Assembly (NCBI RefSeq): GCF_963678635.1
Contig: NC_087065.1
Coordinates: 70,823,573 to 70,887,572 of the forward strand
Length of the DNA: 64,000 nt
Source of the DNA: Symsagittifera roscoffensis
Lineage: Eukaryota > Xenacoelomorpha > Acoela > Convolutidae
Reading direction: 5' to 3'
The notes beneath the pieces were generated by a model. The model had not been told where the DNA came from, made no database searches, and saw nothing but the letters and a program-made list of their open reading frames with translations. The position numbers and the translations under genes were made by a program. Shown one piece after another: positions 31,401-42,800 of this stretch (its first letter is position 1; the number at the start of each line of letters is the position of its first letter).

Positions 31401-31610
31401 GCTTTTTGCGGCAGCTGAAGTTCTCTTGGAGAGGCAACTAATTTCTAAGTTAAATTCAAATCTCTCTGGTGCTGAAAAAACAAGTATTTTCAGCACTTAC
31501 AAATAAATGGGTTGTTAGTTGGATGGATTACGATTGGGTAATATTAAATATTTTACAGTGGTAAAATATCTAATTTATCCAATAATAAAATATAGTTTAG
31601 ATCAGGTTCC
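28461..31610 (-). repeat. Second copy of the inverted retroelement terminal repeats
   Basis: Duplicate of 24,520-27,669: 3' region about 28,500-30,325, leader 30,325-30,846, promoter-side segment 30,846-31,276, 3' region fragment 31,278-31,610. The content is the same as in the first copy. Confidence 0.75.
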
Positions 31611-32143
31611 ATTTCTATCAGTTTAGTTTTCGAAGCATATAAAGATCTTTTTTTTTCACATTCTTAAGTAGACTTTTGACTGCTTTCACTTGACACTGGA
31701 TTCCCAGGAATATGATTAAATAAATGTGTTAATGGATTGCTCGACATGCTCTTTTTGACAGCGAGCATTTTTTGCTGCTCACACTGCCGAAGAGACAAAC
31801 CTTAAAACATATTTAAAAAAATTCAAAAAAAAAGCATGAGCCTAATATAATTTCCCTTAGACTTGTTGGTTTATTGATTGATTAACAAATTAAAACTTTG
31901 TGAAAAATAAACTTAAAAAATGGATAAAACTAATGCTTTTTTGTTAGGATTGATTGGATTCTGCGCAATGAGTTCCACGAATTTACAATGAAGTTGGGCA
32001 AAAAAACAATCTGAAATCGAGCAAGCTTACAAGTTGTTTGGGGGAAAGTGATCAATTTGGCAGACTACAATCAGACTTTGTTCAAAACCTAATCTCAAAA
32101 ATTTGCGAAGAACTGGAGTAAATGATAAGGGTAGAGAAGAATT

Positions 32144-32661
32144 ATTGTTCCGACTTTCGATACGAAAGTAACGGAATATTTGTGCTCGGGGTGGGTTTTT
32201 TTTTATCTTCAGACAAATTTCGACTTTTTAACTAGCCATTCTTGACGGAATTTTTTTATATCATTCGAAAGGTATTGTTGTCCTGAGCTCAAATTTGAAA
32301 CGATATTTCACCTGTGATCATTTTTCGTGAAGTTATGAGGGTTTAAAGATTGCCATTTTTGCCATTTAGACCAATTTGGGACAATTAACGGGCGATATAA
32401 TTCGCGCTATTAACGCGTAAGCGGAGATTTAATCCGTCTTAGAAATCGTTCCAAATTAGTTGGAAGAAGCTTATTTGCCATAATTGATTTGTTACAAGGA
32501 GCGAAATCTATCTTTTTATTTTTTATATGGCGTGCGGGGAGATGATTTTCATAAAAAATTTCAGATTTTAGAATTTTTTTTTTCATTTTTATTACATTTT
32601 ATTTAACATTAAAAGGCAGTCGGACCATTCAGGGCTTCGCCCTGATACGAGCAGTCTTGTT
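32144..32661 (+). mobile_element. Helitron-like/HINE-like short element, full copy (type A)
   Basis: 518 bp. The left end has the ACTTTCG-ATA-CGAAAGT hairpin. The right end has CAGGGCTTCGCCCTG at 32,630-32,644, then ATACGAGCAGT, then CTTGTT. Internal landmark: GACAATTAACGGGCGAT followed by a TTAACGCGTAAGCGG segment. No open frame; non-autonomous. Confidence 0.6.
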
Positions 32662-34679
32662 ACAGTTAAAAGTCACGGTCAGGCAAATTAAATACTAGGA
32701 CAATCTCGCTAAAAACAACTCTTACAAAACTTTCAACTTTCAAATTAACCGCAGAAACAGTAATTAATTTAATGACGATGCTTGAGAGACTTGCGAACGA
32801 CGTACTAACTATATTACCTGAATGTGACGAAACCGTGCCTCTGAATTATGTGCCATGTTTCAATGGTATACTCATGGTAGAAACTAAGATACTTTTTCTG
32901 TAGTTGTTTGTGATCTTTAGCTTCGAACATTCTTTAAGCAATTTCAATTATTGACTCATAATTTGAACAGTGGGTTGTGGGGAGCAGTTGTCCCAAATGC
33001 TGAGAAATCTGTGGTCGGGAGGGAAACAAATTTCTCAAATTCTGAGACTAAACTCAAGGGCAAAATGAAACAACACTGCTTGTATCAGGGCGAAGCTCTG
33101 AATGTTCCGACTGCCCTTTAAGGTTTATGGAGCAGTAATAACACAAAAAAATTTAATGGAATAAAATAAAGGAATTTTTTTTTAACTTGAATTTTTTTAA
33201 TGAAAATCATCCCCCACACGGCATATAAAGTACAAAAGGATAGATTTCGTTCCTTGAAACAAACCAATTATGGCAAATAAGCTTCTTTCAACCAATTTGG
33301 AACGATTTATCAGACGGATTAAATCTCCGCTCACGCGTTATTAGCTCGAATTATATCGCGCGTTAATTGTCCCAAATTGGTCAAAATGGTAACCTTTAAA
33401 CCCTCATAACTTTACGAAAAATGATCACAGGTGAAATATCTTTTCAAATTTAAGCTCAAGACAACAATACCTTTTGAATGATATTTAAAAAATTCCGTCA
33501 AAAATGGCTAATTAACCATCGAAATTATTCCAAAGAAACTTATCGATAAGGTTCAAGTTTATAAAAAGGAAAAATTAGCTCTGCCTGATTTAAATTGCCT
33601 GAAGTACTGTATTCTGCGCGCCTGTTAAAAATGAATGTTTTGTTTTGCATAACTATTACTTGGTTAGGAATTCAATTAGAGGTTTTATCTTTGAGGGCTA
33701 TACTGCCCTACACTGACCGATAACTCATTTTATTGTCTAACTTTTAAGACTTTGAACTCTAAATTTTGTCCTGTTGTTTTTTTTTTGTTTTCCGTTTGTT
33801 TAAAATGTGCATTTCACTCGTTTACGGCAGCATGCATTTAGTAAATCAATTCCATTTGGTACTTGTTGCCATTCAAAACAGTTACTTAAAATTGGTTTTT
33901 AAAAAGTGATCAATTTCAAATTACTATAACAAAAGACTCATTCCATAATCTTTTCAATGTTAATGAGCCTTTTTGTAAGTTGTATGAGCCATTAGTGTTT
34001 CACGTTTTCCAACGCATAAAGTGGCATTGTTAATGTTGCTTTACTAGGAATAACCGTTCTCCTGCCCGTGACTGCAGGTATAAACCTTTACTGCCGGCCC
34101 TTTCTTCTATTTCCATAAGCTCATCGGCGTCTACAACTGTATATTTTTAGAGGGGGTTGAGAAATTAGACGATAAGCAAATTAGACGGAGGTACTTAAAA
34201 GGAAATTAGACGGTTTTGCAAAACTGCACTTGTGAGAAAATAGACGTAAGTTAGAGAAATTAACTTTGTTTGCACACAAATTGCGTTAGAAAATAAAATT
34301 ATTTGTAGACAGCAGTTCAATTTTGGTGGCTATAAACTTTACAAGTCAATCATGCATAATTTATTCAATTCAAAACTCTCCTGTAATATTCAGATTTGAC
34401 CTTTTATGTTCATTTAAACTAATTGTTTTGATAGGTATTGACATTTTATGTTCTTTTTGTATTTGTGAAACTTGACTCTTAAGAAAAAATTTTGTTGGCC
34501 TTTTCCTTTTCGTCTAAAATGCTAGATCTGTAAAAAATCAAACGTGAGGGGGAGACTTTTATCACGCAAAATATTAATCAAGTGATGAAAAAAGGGGTCA
34601 AAACCATGATGCAACATATTTATAACATGTCGCAACAGTTAAAAATGTGCTTGGGAAGTCTAATGACAAAAAGAAATGT
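32662..34679. other. Non-coding stretch with a decayed Helitron-like copy
   Basis: No gene seen. A minus-strand type A Helitron-like copy runs from 33,071 (hairpin CAGGGC-GAA-GCtCTG) to about 33,527, where the left terminal hairpin is lost. At 34,162-34,255 the word AAATTAGACG or close variants occurs four times. The rest is AT-rich and unremarkable. Confidence 0.5.
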
Positions 34680-34980
34680 TGGCTGCGGAATCCACTGGCA
34701 AACAGTGGAATCCATTGAAAAAATAGAATTGACTGCGGAATCCACTGACAAATGATGAAAATCAGCAACAATTAATGGAATTCACTTCAACGGCCAAACC
34801 TCCTTTGTCTGCGGAATCTTTTGACAAAAAGTAACTTGTCGGCTTTTTGTGTAGGGATCATTTGATTGTGGAATCCACTTATAAAACCGAACTTGGCGTC
34901 GTAATGCTAATTTTTTTAGGGGTGAAATTTTGTTACTAGGTACCGAAGGGGTAGTTAAAGATACCCTCATTTCTTACCCT
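34680..34980 (-). repeat. Dispersed repeat, inverted copy of 19.8-20.1 kb, plus a MITE-like core
   Basis: GCGGAATCCACTGNCAAA modules repeat at 34,683, 34,735 and nearby and match the reverse complement of 19,810-20,130. At 34,918-34,960 a TTAGGGGTGAAATT...ACTAGGTACC segment matches the core of the MITE at 58,036-58,243. Confidence 0.5.
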
Positions 34981-36614
34981 CAATCAAAAATCAGTAACCA
35001 CAAATAACAGTCACATGGTAACTAAAATTTATCAAATTGAAACATTTATTAAGTCATACACACCGCATTGAATGCTCCCCTCCCCCCACCGCAGTAATTG
35101 CTCCCCTTTGGTACTATTTTATGTCATCAATTTTTGGCCGACGTACTCCTACTTTTTTTAAAAATCGTCTTCGACGTCACCAGATATCAAAACCTTCATC
35201 AAAACTTTCCATAACGAGACCAAAAACGCCAGGGTTTTCATGTTTTGTTGGCAGACTTCATAAAATAATTTTGGACGACGTGAAAATCCGCCCCCACTCT
35301 CAAGAAATCCTAAGTCCAAGCCTGCCTATAGGTCATCTATTTAATCAAAACTAGTAAGTCTTGCCAGCCCGCTCAGACAAACTTGAGATTGAAATCATTT
35401 TTTTGTTACTCAAATCCGTAGGAAAATAAAACCAAACAAAAAAGGATTGAAATCGCTTTAGAATCGATTGAAGTTGATTTTTAAGCTACATTTTTCGTAT
35501 TAAACTAAATCGATTTCAAATCTATTCAAATCGGTTTTTTAAAGGTCTCTGATACATTTTTTGTATTAAATTGATTTCTGAACCGATGGACTACCAGCTT
35601 TCAACTGAATTTTTCTATTACACAGTGAGCTTTCATTACCATTTTTGCAAAACGAACTGCAGAATTAGCTGTAACTGAGCGCTGATTCAAGATACTTCTT
35701 ACTGTCTCTCAGCGATGAATCGGTAGCAAACATCGCTGGTATTAGCATCCATCAAGTCCCTCTCAACTGTAAGCACTAACCTTACATTGACTGGTCTTAA
35801 TACTGACATGGTCACTCACAAAAAAACAACGTGAAATGTGCAGTAGATTGTTGAATAAAGTTTTGAACTAAATCGTCAATAAAAAGCACTAACTAGCAGT
35901 GAGTTTTTAATATGTCAAATACTTTTCAGCAAGTAACATGATAAATAAAGATATTTTCAAAACATTTCAGAAACTGACAAAATAAGCCCTGTGTTTATTA
36001 AAACTGAACCAAAACCTACATAAATCTCTAAAAACATAATTAGTACAACAGAAAACCGCATTCGGATATGGAGAAATCAAAATGAAAATGGTTAAGCCAG
36101 AGCAACCAAAAGAGACAATGGTTTTTAAAAAAATTAATTTAAAAAGCTGCAGCTACTTACTCGTAAAAAAACTGATTTTATCGTTTGAGGTGTGAACATT
36201 CTGTTTTCTTTTTGTGAAATTAAAGTTATTTCACTGAAAAAGTAAATTGATTTTGGAAGCAAATCCAGTTTTGAGTTATAATTTACGACTAGTTTTAGTA
36301 CGGTTACTTTATAAACTGTTAAGAAAAAAAATTACCAAGAGAAGCCTTTTTTCGCATAACGCGATTCCACTTAATTTCTTCAAGCCTTCCGTAAATATCA
36401 TTTAGTAACTCAAATAGCTGGTGCAACCACTTTTCCGCTGCTCATTTTGGTAAACTCAACTATATCAAAGAAAGAAAACGACGATGTATTCCAGCATTAA
36501 TGCATTGTCGGAAAACATTGTCCATATAGTCTCGTGCGCTACTGAAAGACATGCGCCACTCAAAATCTATCCTGTTCAAAAAAGGAAGTCACCACGTGTA
36601 TCAATTTTCATTAA
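34981..36614. other. Stretch without recognisable gene
   Basis: A 105-codon frame (35,037-35,354) shows no family features and no splice or promoter support. AATCGATT-type words recur at 35,450-35,600. I see nothing else. Confidence 0.4.
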
Positions 36615-37140
36615 ATTGATACATCTATTATTGATGATACAACTGTAATTCAAATATCAATAAAAAATGATTCCTTTGCAAAAGATCTGGAGATTGTTAA
36701 ACAATGGTTGAAATCTTACACTAAACCAAAATAAAAGAAAATTGTCAAATTCAGCAAGGGTTCAACAGAAAACCTTACACTAAACATAAAACTCATGAAA
36801 CGCAACATGTTCAATCTGTCAAATACTTGGGTATATATGTAGTTGAGAACAGAAACTTTAAAAATCATATTCAGTTTGTTTCATCAAAAATAGCTAAAAA
36901 AAGCGTATTAAATATATTTCCATCGAAGGCACCTCTTCAATTTCTATAATTTTTGTTCTTAAACCAGTAATTCAAAATGGAGTGCTTGTGTATGGATGAA
37001 AATCTATTACCAGTTTGACCTCAATTCTGAAATTGAAACGGTGATTATGCCGCAACTTTTTTGACAAACGTTAGATGAAATTCTTGTTTTGAAATGTTTT
37101 GAACTCCACAAGTATGATCCGTTAAAAAAAGGTTGTCAAA
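36615..37140 (+). pseudogene. Decayed non-LTR (LINE) reverse transcriptase fragment
   Basis: Three frames in succession read the C-terminal half of a LINE RT. At 36,615 a segment with IIDDTTVIQISIK corresponds to the catalytic Y/FADD box (the usual YADD is IIDD here), followed by EIVKQWLK. From 36,794, in another frame, VKYLGIYVVENRNFKNHI, the typical post-catalytic block. From 36,964, in the third frame, PVIQNGVLVYG. Internal stops and at least two frameshifts make it dead. Sequence to about 37,880, including an AGGAGCA...TGCTCCT hairpin near 37,720-37,760, may be its 3' UTR. The clade (Jockey, CR1 or RTE-like) is not resolved. Confidence 0.75.
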
Positions 37141-38150
37141 CAGTTGCTTGAGACCAGGAATTTAAACTTGGTTGAATTTTTAAAAAAAGTAAATTTGAAG
37201 TTCACCATTGAGAGTTTTTGCCGAAGTTTACTAGTGGTACAGGTGAGAAACTAATGATAAGACGTAGGTTATGTACAGTTTTCAATTTATCTCATAATTT
37301 TTCTGTTTTTGAAAAGTTAGGTTTAGTAAATTGAAAACATGACTCAAATAAGTTTTTTCATGATGCGTTAGATAGTTACATCATTGATAATGATTAGCTG
37401 GTTAATATTGTTTTCGGATGGTTATAAAAAAAGTTTAAGGACTGTCTCTGGTTTGTGAAGTGTGTCGTTCAGTGCTTAAAGTTGTGGAACTTACCATTAA
37501 TTCACAGTTGGGCCCTAACTGAGCACTCGAAAGTCATTCTGACCATTCTAGAGTGTATTAAGTTTCTCAAACATAGGGATCACTGAGAGACCCTATCGCA
37601 GACCGGGGCCGTTCCTAATAAGCAGTGACAATAAACTTATTAATTATTGCCATCTAAGTTAAATATGTAATGTTTTTGCTTTGATTATAATATCTTAATT
37701 TGATGTTTATAAAGATGTTTAGGAGCACAATATGGGGGTTTTTAGCCTGTTGATGCTCCTAGGCAGGCTGTAACTGTTGGACTTCATTGATTTAATTCTA
37801 TAAAATTGTACATTGTGATAGAATTTTGTGTTGCCTACTGGAATATATTTAAATAAATTAGAGATGATTGACACTTAGTCCTGTTTGTCCTGCCATCAAT
37901 TATCTGCCAGATAAGTTCGGGTACTTCCCTAGCCTAAAATTAATCTAATTTTTACTCTTGTTTCTTGGTTTCATTAGATCTAAAAAAACTGCAAATGCAA
38001 GGTTATAGTGAGCTCAACTTTTTTCTAGATTTTCTCACATTGGTCTGACTAGTAAAATTAATCAATTTAATGAGCCTTTAAGGCAGCTAGTTATAAAAAC
38101 TGATTGATTAGAAATAAATGTTTTATAATTGAATAAAAAGCTAGAAGCAA
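37141..38150. other. Probable LINE 3' flank and intergenic DNA
   Basis: A further decayed stretch near 37,080-37,130 still reads like the LINE tail. A stem (AGGAGCA and TGCTCCT) at about 37,720-37,761 and an AATAAATTAGAG end near 37,850 fit a 3' UTR. No gene. Confidence 0.4.
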
Positions 38151-38933
38151 CAAAACTGCTTGTATATCAGAGCAAAACCCTAAATGATTCGACTCTCGTC
38201 TAATTATTTTTTTGCTCAGAAAAATATTAGAAAACTATAAATTTTGAACATATCTGGTCATATGTGAAAATATTAGTCTTCCAATATTAATACGACCAAA
38301 TAGCTAGCTTCAATTCAATTTGGAACAATTTTCTTTTACGCAATAATTCGCCACGCATAAATAATTTGCGTTACTTTTTCCATAGTTTCGAAATAAATTT
38401 TGATTGACGTTAAAACAAAAATTATGCACTCTTGCACAAGAAAATTCACCTGAACAACAAAGAGCTTTTGTTGTTCCGGCGAAAGGGCTTTAATGGGGTT
38501 ATTTATATAATATATATCAAAAATGGAAAAAATAACGGTTGGAAATCAATTCATTGGCAACAAAATGCGTATGTTAGTCTTAACTCTATATTGTTTGTAA
38601 CTGCAGTCAGAAAAAAAACTTAGAATATCATGATTCAAACCCCCTCTTGCATTAAGTTATAGGAAATCTACAAACTGCAATCTTAAATCTCAAATGATTT
38701 GGCCTACGATTTCAGCATTGGCTATTTTCAAACTCTCGAAACTTTGCAAAAAACAATCGGAGGTAGAATATTTTTTTATATTTTGTTTCAGGCAGTTAAT
38801 ATCTTCAATAGGTGTAAGAAAAATTTGTGTACTAAAAAAATACTACTTTGATCGCCGAAAACTGACTGAATAAAAAAACCACACCAAGCAGAAATATTCC
38901 GTTTTCTTTGAAAATCGGAACAATTTTATAATT
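38151..38933 (-). mobile_element. Helitron-like element, diverged copy
   Basis: On the minus strand the right end is the decayed hairpin near 38,150-38,200 (GACTGCTTG-like tail as ACTGCTTGTATATCAGAGC on plus). The left end is TTGTTCCGATTTTC near 38,915-38,933. The interior differs from type A but keeps the order of landmarks. No coding capacity. Confidence 0.45.
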
Positions 38934-39432
38934 GAAACGCCGAACGATTTGCAACCAACCGGGGCTCTGTAAAATAGTTAAAGTTCCAATTTGATAGCAG
39001 TTAAACTTGTTGACTGTGATTGATTTGTGGTTTCTAAATTGTATATCTGCTCCGAGTTTGATGAAAATATTTGATGTCTTGTATGTGTTGTGGGATTCAT
39101 CTTTTCAGCTTCAATAGAGTATCAGCTGTTCTGCATTGGTAAGATTCAATCGGCCAGAAAGAAGATTTGTGTTGTGCAATCGTATGTTATCTTCCAAAAC
39201 CTTGCTAGTAGAAAAAGTTCGGTGGGTCCATCAGGGATCTCGAAAGGATGATGTCATATATGGGACATCGTGGATACTGCAGTACCATTATGAAGAGCTG
39301 TGTTCTTTATTGTTTGCATTCAATGACTTTTGTCTATGCTTCCTCTCCTTTTTTTAAAAAATTTTTGCGCTAATTTACTCGCATCATCATATATCTGTGT
39401 TTGTTTCATCTTCTATGAAAGAATTGATTTCT
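38934..39432. other. Intergenic, one unassigned 74-codon frame
   Basis: A frame at 39,136-39,357 opens after a TTTTCAG acceptor-like word and is less AT-rich than its surroundings, so it could be an exon relic. I recognise no family and find no partner exon. Confidence 0.3.
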
Positions 39433-39882
39433 TGGTCCGACTTTCGAAGAAAGTGAGGAATGTATATGCTCTTGTTGTTCTTTTATTCAAACCAAATCTA
39501 AAAAATATTTTCCTCGAGCGCTCAATCCGTGGATATTCGTGGTCTCTGAAGGGGCGCGCTTACCACGTAACAATCCCGCCTTAAAAGTTGCTGTGAATCG
39601 CTTACTAATAGACTATCGTGACTATGAAGAGCGCTGTGATACTTTAATGCTAAAAGTTTAAGGTGCAAAATTTACGCGTGGCAAATTGTTCCGCAGCAAA
39701 AAATCGTTCCAAATTCAATTGAGGCAGGCTAATTAATTGATATTATTAATTCCATGCACCATTCTTAATATTCAGCTTAAAAGTCATAACTTTTCGTTAT
39801 TTCTTTAGCCAAAAACTTTTCAAGACCAGGTTTTGGAAACTCGCAACATTTGGGGCGTTCCCTTGATACGAGCAGTCTTGTG
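39433..39882 (+). mobile_element. Helitron-like element, type B, full copy
   Basis: Left end GGTCCGACTTTCGAAGAAAGT (hairpin), right end GGGGCGTTCCCTTGATACGAGCAGTCTTGTG. The interior contains GAAGAGCGCTGTGATA, shared with 50,109-50,450 and 52,450-52,800 (GAGCGCTGTGATAATTAG), which places those in the same subfamily. Confidence 0.55.
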
Positions 39883-42800
39883 TTCTTATTCAGACCGACT
39901 TTAAAAAATTTGACTGCGTATTGGTTTTGATTCGGAAACCTTCGGATTGCCAAGCGAGTAAGCTTGCATTAGACTAAAATACACATTGCTTTGCAACTCG
40001 AACATATTGTTGGATTATGCAAACTATTTATGCGTGGCAAATTATCCGCTTTCATAATTGTTCCAAATTGAATTGAGGCAAGCTTATTGGTCTTATTAAT
40101 TCAATAAACAAATCAAGTTTTAACACTTAAAGTTTGATATAATCAGCTTAAGATTTGAAGTTTCTCATTTTTTCCAAAAAGTAATCAAGACCAATTAATG
40201 GGCAGTCGGAACGTTTAGGGCTTAGCCTTGAATTAAGCAGTCTTGTTATGTCATAGATCTATTTCAGATTATGTTCATTATCAGTTTTTCTCGCTATCTA
40301 TTTTTGGCCAAATACGCTTGAAAGTCGCATCTTGAACGTCACATCGTATCAGATCCTGGCCCAAATTCAATAGTCGCGACGAGAGCTTAACTCTGGAAAG
40401 GCTGGACTTAAAGTCGCGTCTTGATCTCAAAATGGAGCCATATCTGACACACAGAACCAAAATGCCTAGTCGCGGAAGAAGGTTTGTGTCTGGTTTGTCT
40501 GGATAATGTTCAAAAGTTGCGCCGTGGTTCGCAAAGTCGCGCCAGATCTGAGTTCAGAACCAAATTGCCTAGTCGCGCCGTTGAAGTTTTGAGTCTGGAA
40601 AATCTGGAAAGTCTCAAAAATCGGCACATATGATCGAAAAAGTCTGGAAAACGTGTGCTGAGAACTTTGCTATCAAATTTGGGAAGTCTTAGACTTTTGA
40701 GCTCTCTGCGCGACCATGCATTTTGGGTCTGGATCCGATCTGGCACTATTTCCAAACTCTGGACATGAGTCTCGGACCTCAAACCTGGATGGTACATATT
40801 TTCATTCCGTTTTGTTAAATTTGCTGTCAATTTTTAGCATAAATTGTTCAGTAAATAGGAAAGCACAACGGTTGAAATCTGTCCATCATTCATTGGTTCC
40901 ACCAGGAAAACAGGTTTTGTTATTTGCAATTATTTGAATATTGGCTAAAATTTGAAATTTAGGCCAGTTTGTTATAATTTTTTAAATTGGACTATTTGGT
41001 AAAATTCCCAAAGCTACATCAAGAGTTTCAAATTTAATTGAAGCAGGCTAATTAATTGATATTATTAATTCCATGCACTATTCTTAATATTCAGCTTAAA
41101 AGTCATAACTTTTTGTTATTTCTTCAACCAAAAACTTTTCGAGACCAGGTATTGGACAGTCGCAACATTCAGGGCGTTGCGCTGATACGAGCAGTCTTGT
41201 GTTTTTATTCAGATCGAATTTAAAAAATTTGACTGCGTATGGGTTTTGATGCGGAAACCTTCGGATTGGAAAGCGAGCATGCTTGCACTAGACTAAAATA
41301 CCCATTGCTTTCCAACTCGAACATATTACTTGATTGTGCAAACTATTTATGCGTTGCAAATTACCCGCATTCGTAAATAATTGTTCCAAATTGAATTGAG
41401 GCAAGCTTGCTGGTCTTATTAATTCAATACGCGACTCATATTTTAACAGTTAAAATTTGATATAATGAGCTTAAGATTTGCAGATTGTCTAATTTTTCAG
41501 AAAGTAATCAAGACCAATTAATGGGCAGTCGGAACATTCAGGGCTTTGCCCTGGAACAATTAGTCTTGTTATGTCATAGATCTATTTCGGTTTATGTGCA
41601 CTATCAGTTTCTCTCGCTATCTGTTTTTGGCCAAATACTACGCTCGGGCCATCTTTATTTAAATACAGGCCTATATTCTGCTTTTAATTGCGTCAGACTT
41701 GAATTAAGACCCAATTTGCCTAGTCGCGCCGAGGATTTGAGTCTGGAAAGTTTGAACATAAATTCGCGAAAGTCGCGCGTGGGTCCCAACAGATCCGGAT
41801 CCAGATCCAAATTACGTAGACGCTGGTTTGAGTCTGGAAAGTCGGGACATAAAGTCGCGTCGTGGGTCGCGAAGGTCGCGCCGAGGATCTTGAGAGTCTG
41901 TTCGTATCAGATTCTGACCCAAAATCAATAGTCGCGCCGAGAGCTTCACTCTGGAAAGGCTGGTCTTAAAGTCGCGTCTGGATCGCAAAATTGAGCCAGA
42001 TCTGAACACAGACCAAAATTGCCTGGTCGCGGACGAAGGTTTGTGTCTGGAAAGTCTGGAAATAGTTCAAAAGTCGCGCCAGATCTGAGTTCAGACCCAA
42101 ATTGCCTAGTCCGCCGTTGAAGTTTTGAGTCTGGAAAGTCTGGAAAGTTGCAAAAATCTACATATATGGCCGCAAAAGTCTGGAAAAGTTATGTCCAGAC
42201 TTTTGCAATCAATCTCTGGATTTTCTAGACTTTCGAGCTCTCTGCGCGACTATGCAATTTGGGTTTTAGCGCTATTTTCTGGACTTAAGTGTGGGACCTC
42301 GAACCGGGATGGTACATATTTTCATTCCGTTTTGTTAATTTTGCTGTCAATTTTCAGCATAAATTGTTCTGTAAATAGGAACGCGAAACGGTTGAAAGCT
42401 GTCCATCATTCAGTGGTTCCACCAGGAAAATAGGTTTTGTTATTTGCAATTATTTGAATATTGGCTAAAATTTGAAATTTAGGCCAGTTTGTTATAATTT
42501 TTTAAATTGGACTATTTGGTAAAATTCCCAAAGCTACATCAAGAGTTTCAAATTTAATTGAGGCAAGCTTATTGGTCTTATGAATTCAATAAACAAATCA
42601 AGTTTTAACACTTAAAGTTTGATATAATCAGCTTAAGATTTGAAGTTTCTCATTTTTTCCAAAAGTAATCAAGACCAATTAATGGGCAGTCGGAACGTTT
42701 AGGGCTTAGCCTTGAATTAAGCAGTCTTGTTATGTCATAGATCTATTTCAGATTATGTTCATTATCAGTTTTTCTCGCTATCTATTTTTGGCCAAATACG

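Larger units (their letters stand above)
24520..32397. repeat. 3.94-kb tandem duplication (two copies)
   Basis: Copy 1 is 24,520-28,456 and copy 2 is 28,461-32,397, an offset of 3,941 bp, with a 4-bp filler (AACG) at the junction. I saw no differences between the copies in the lines compared. Each holds retroelement terminal repeats, a unique spacer (27,670-28,202 and 31,611-32,143) and the left part of a Helitron-like element, which is complete only after copy 2. The breakpoint runs from inside that element back into the LTR. Confidence 0.85.

Noticed and set aside
20553-32661. Classical Helitron with CTRR terminus
   Set aside because: The 3' hairpin spacing fits, but the terminal bases are CTTG and the left end is not a plain TC; only a Helitron-like label is justified.
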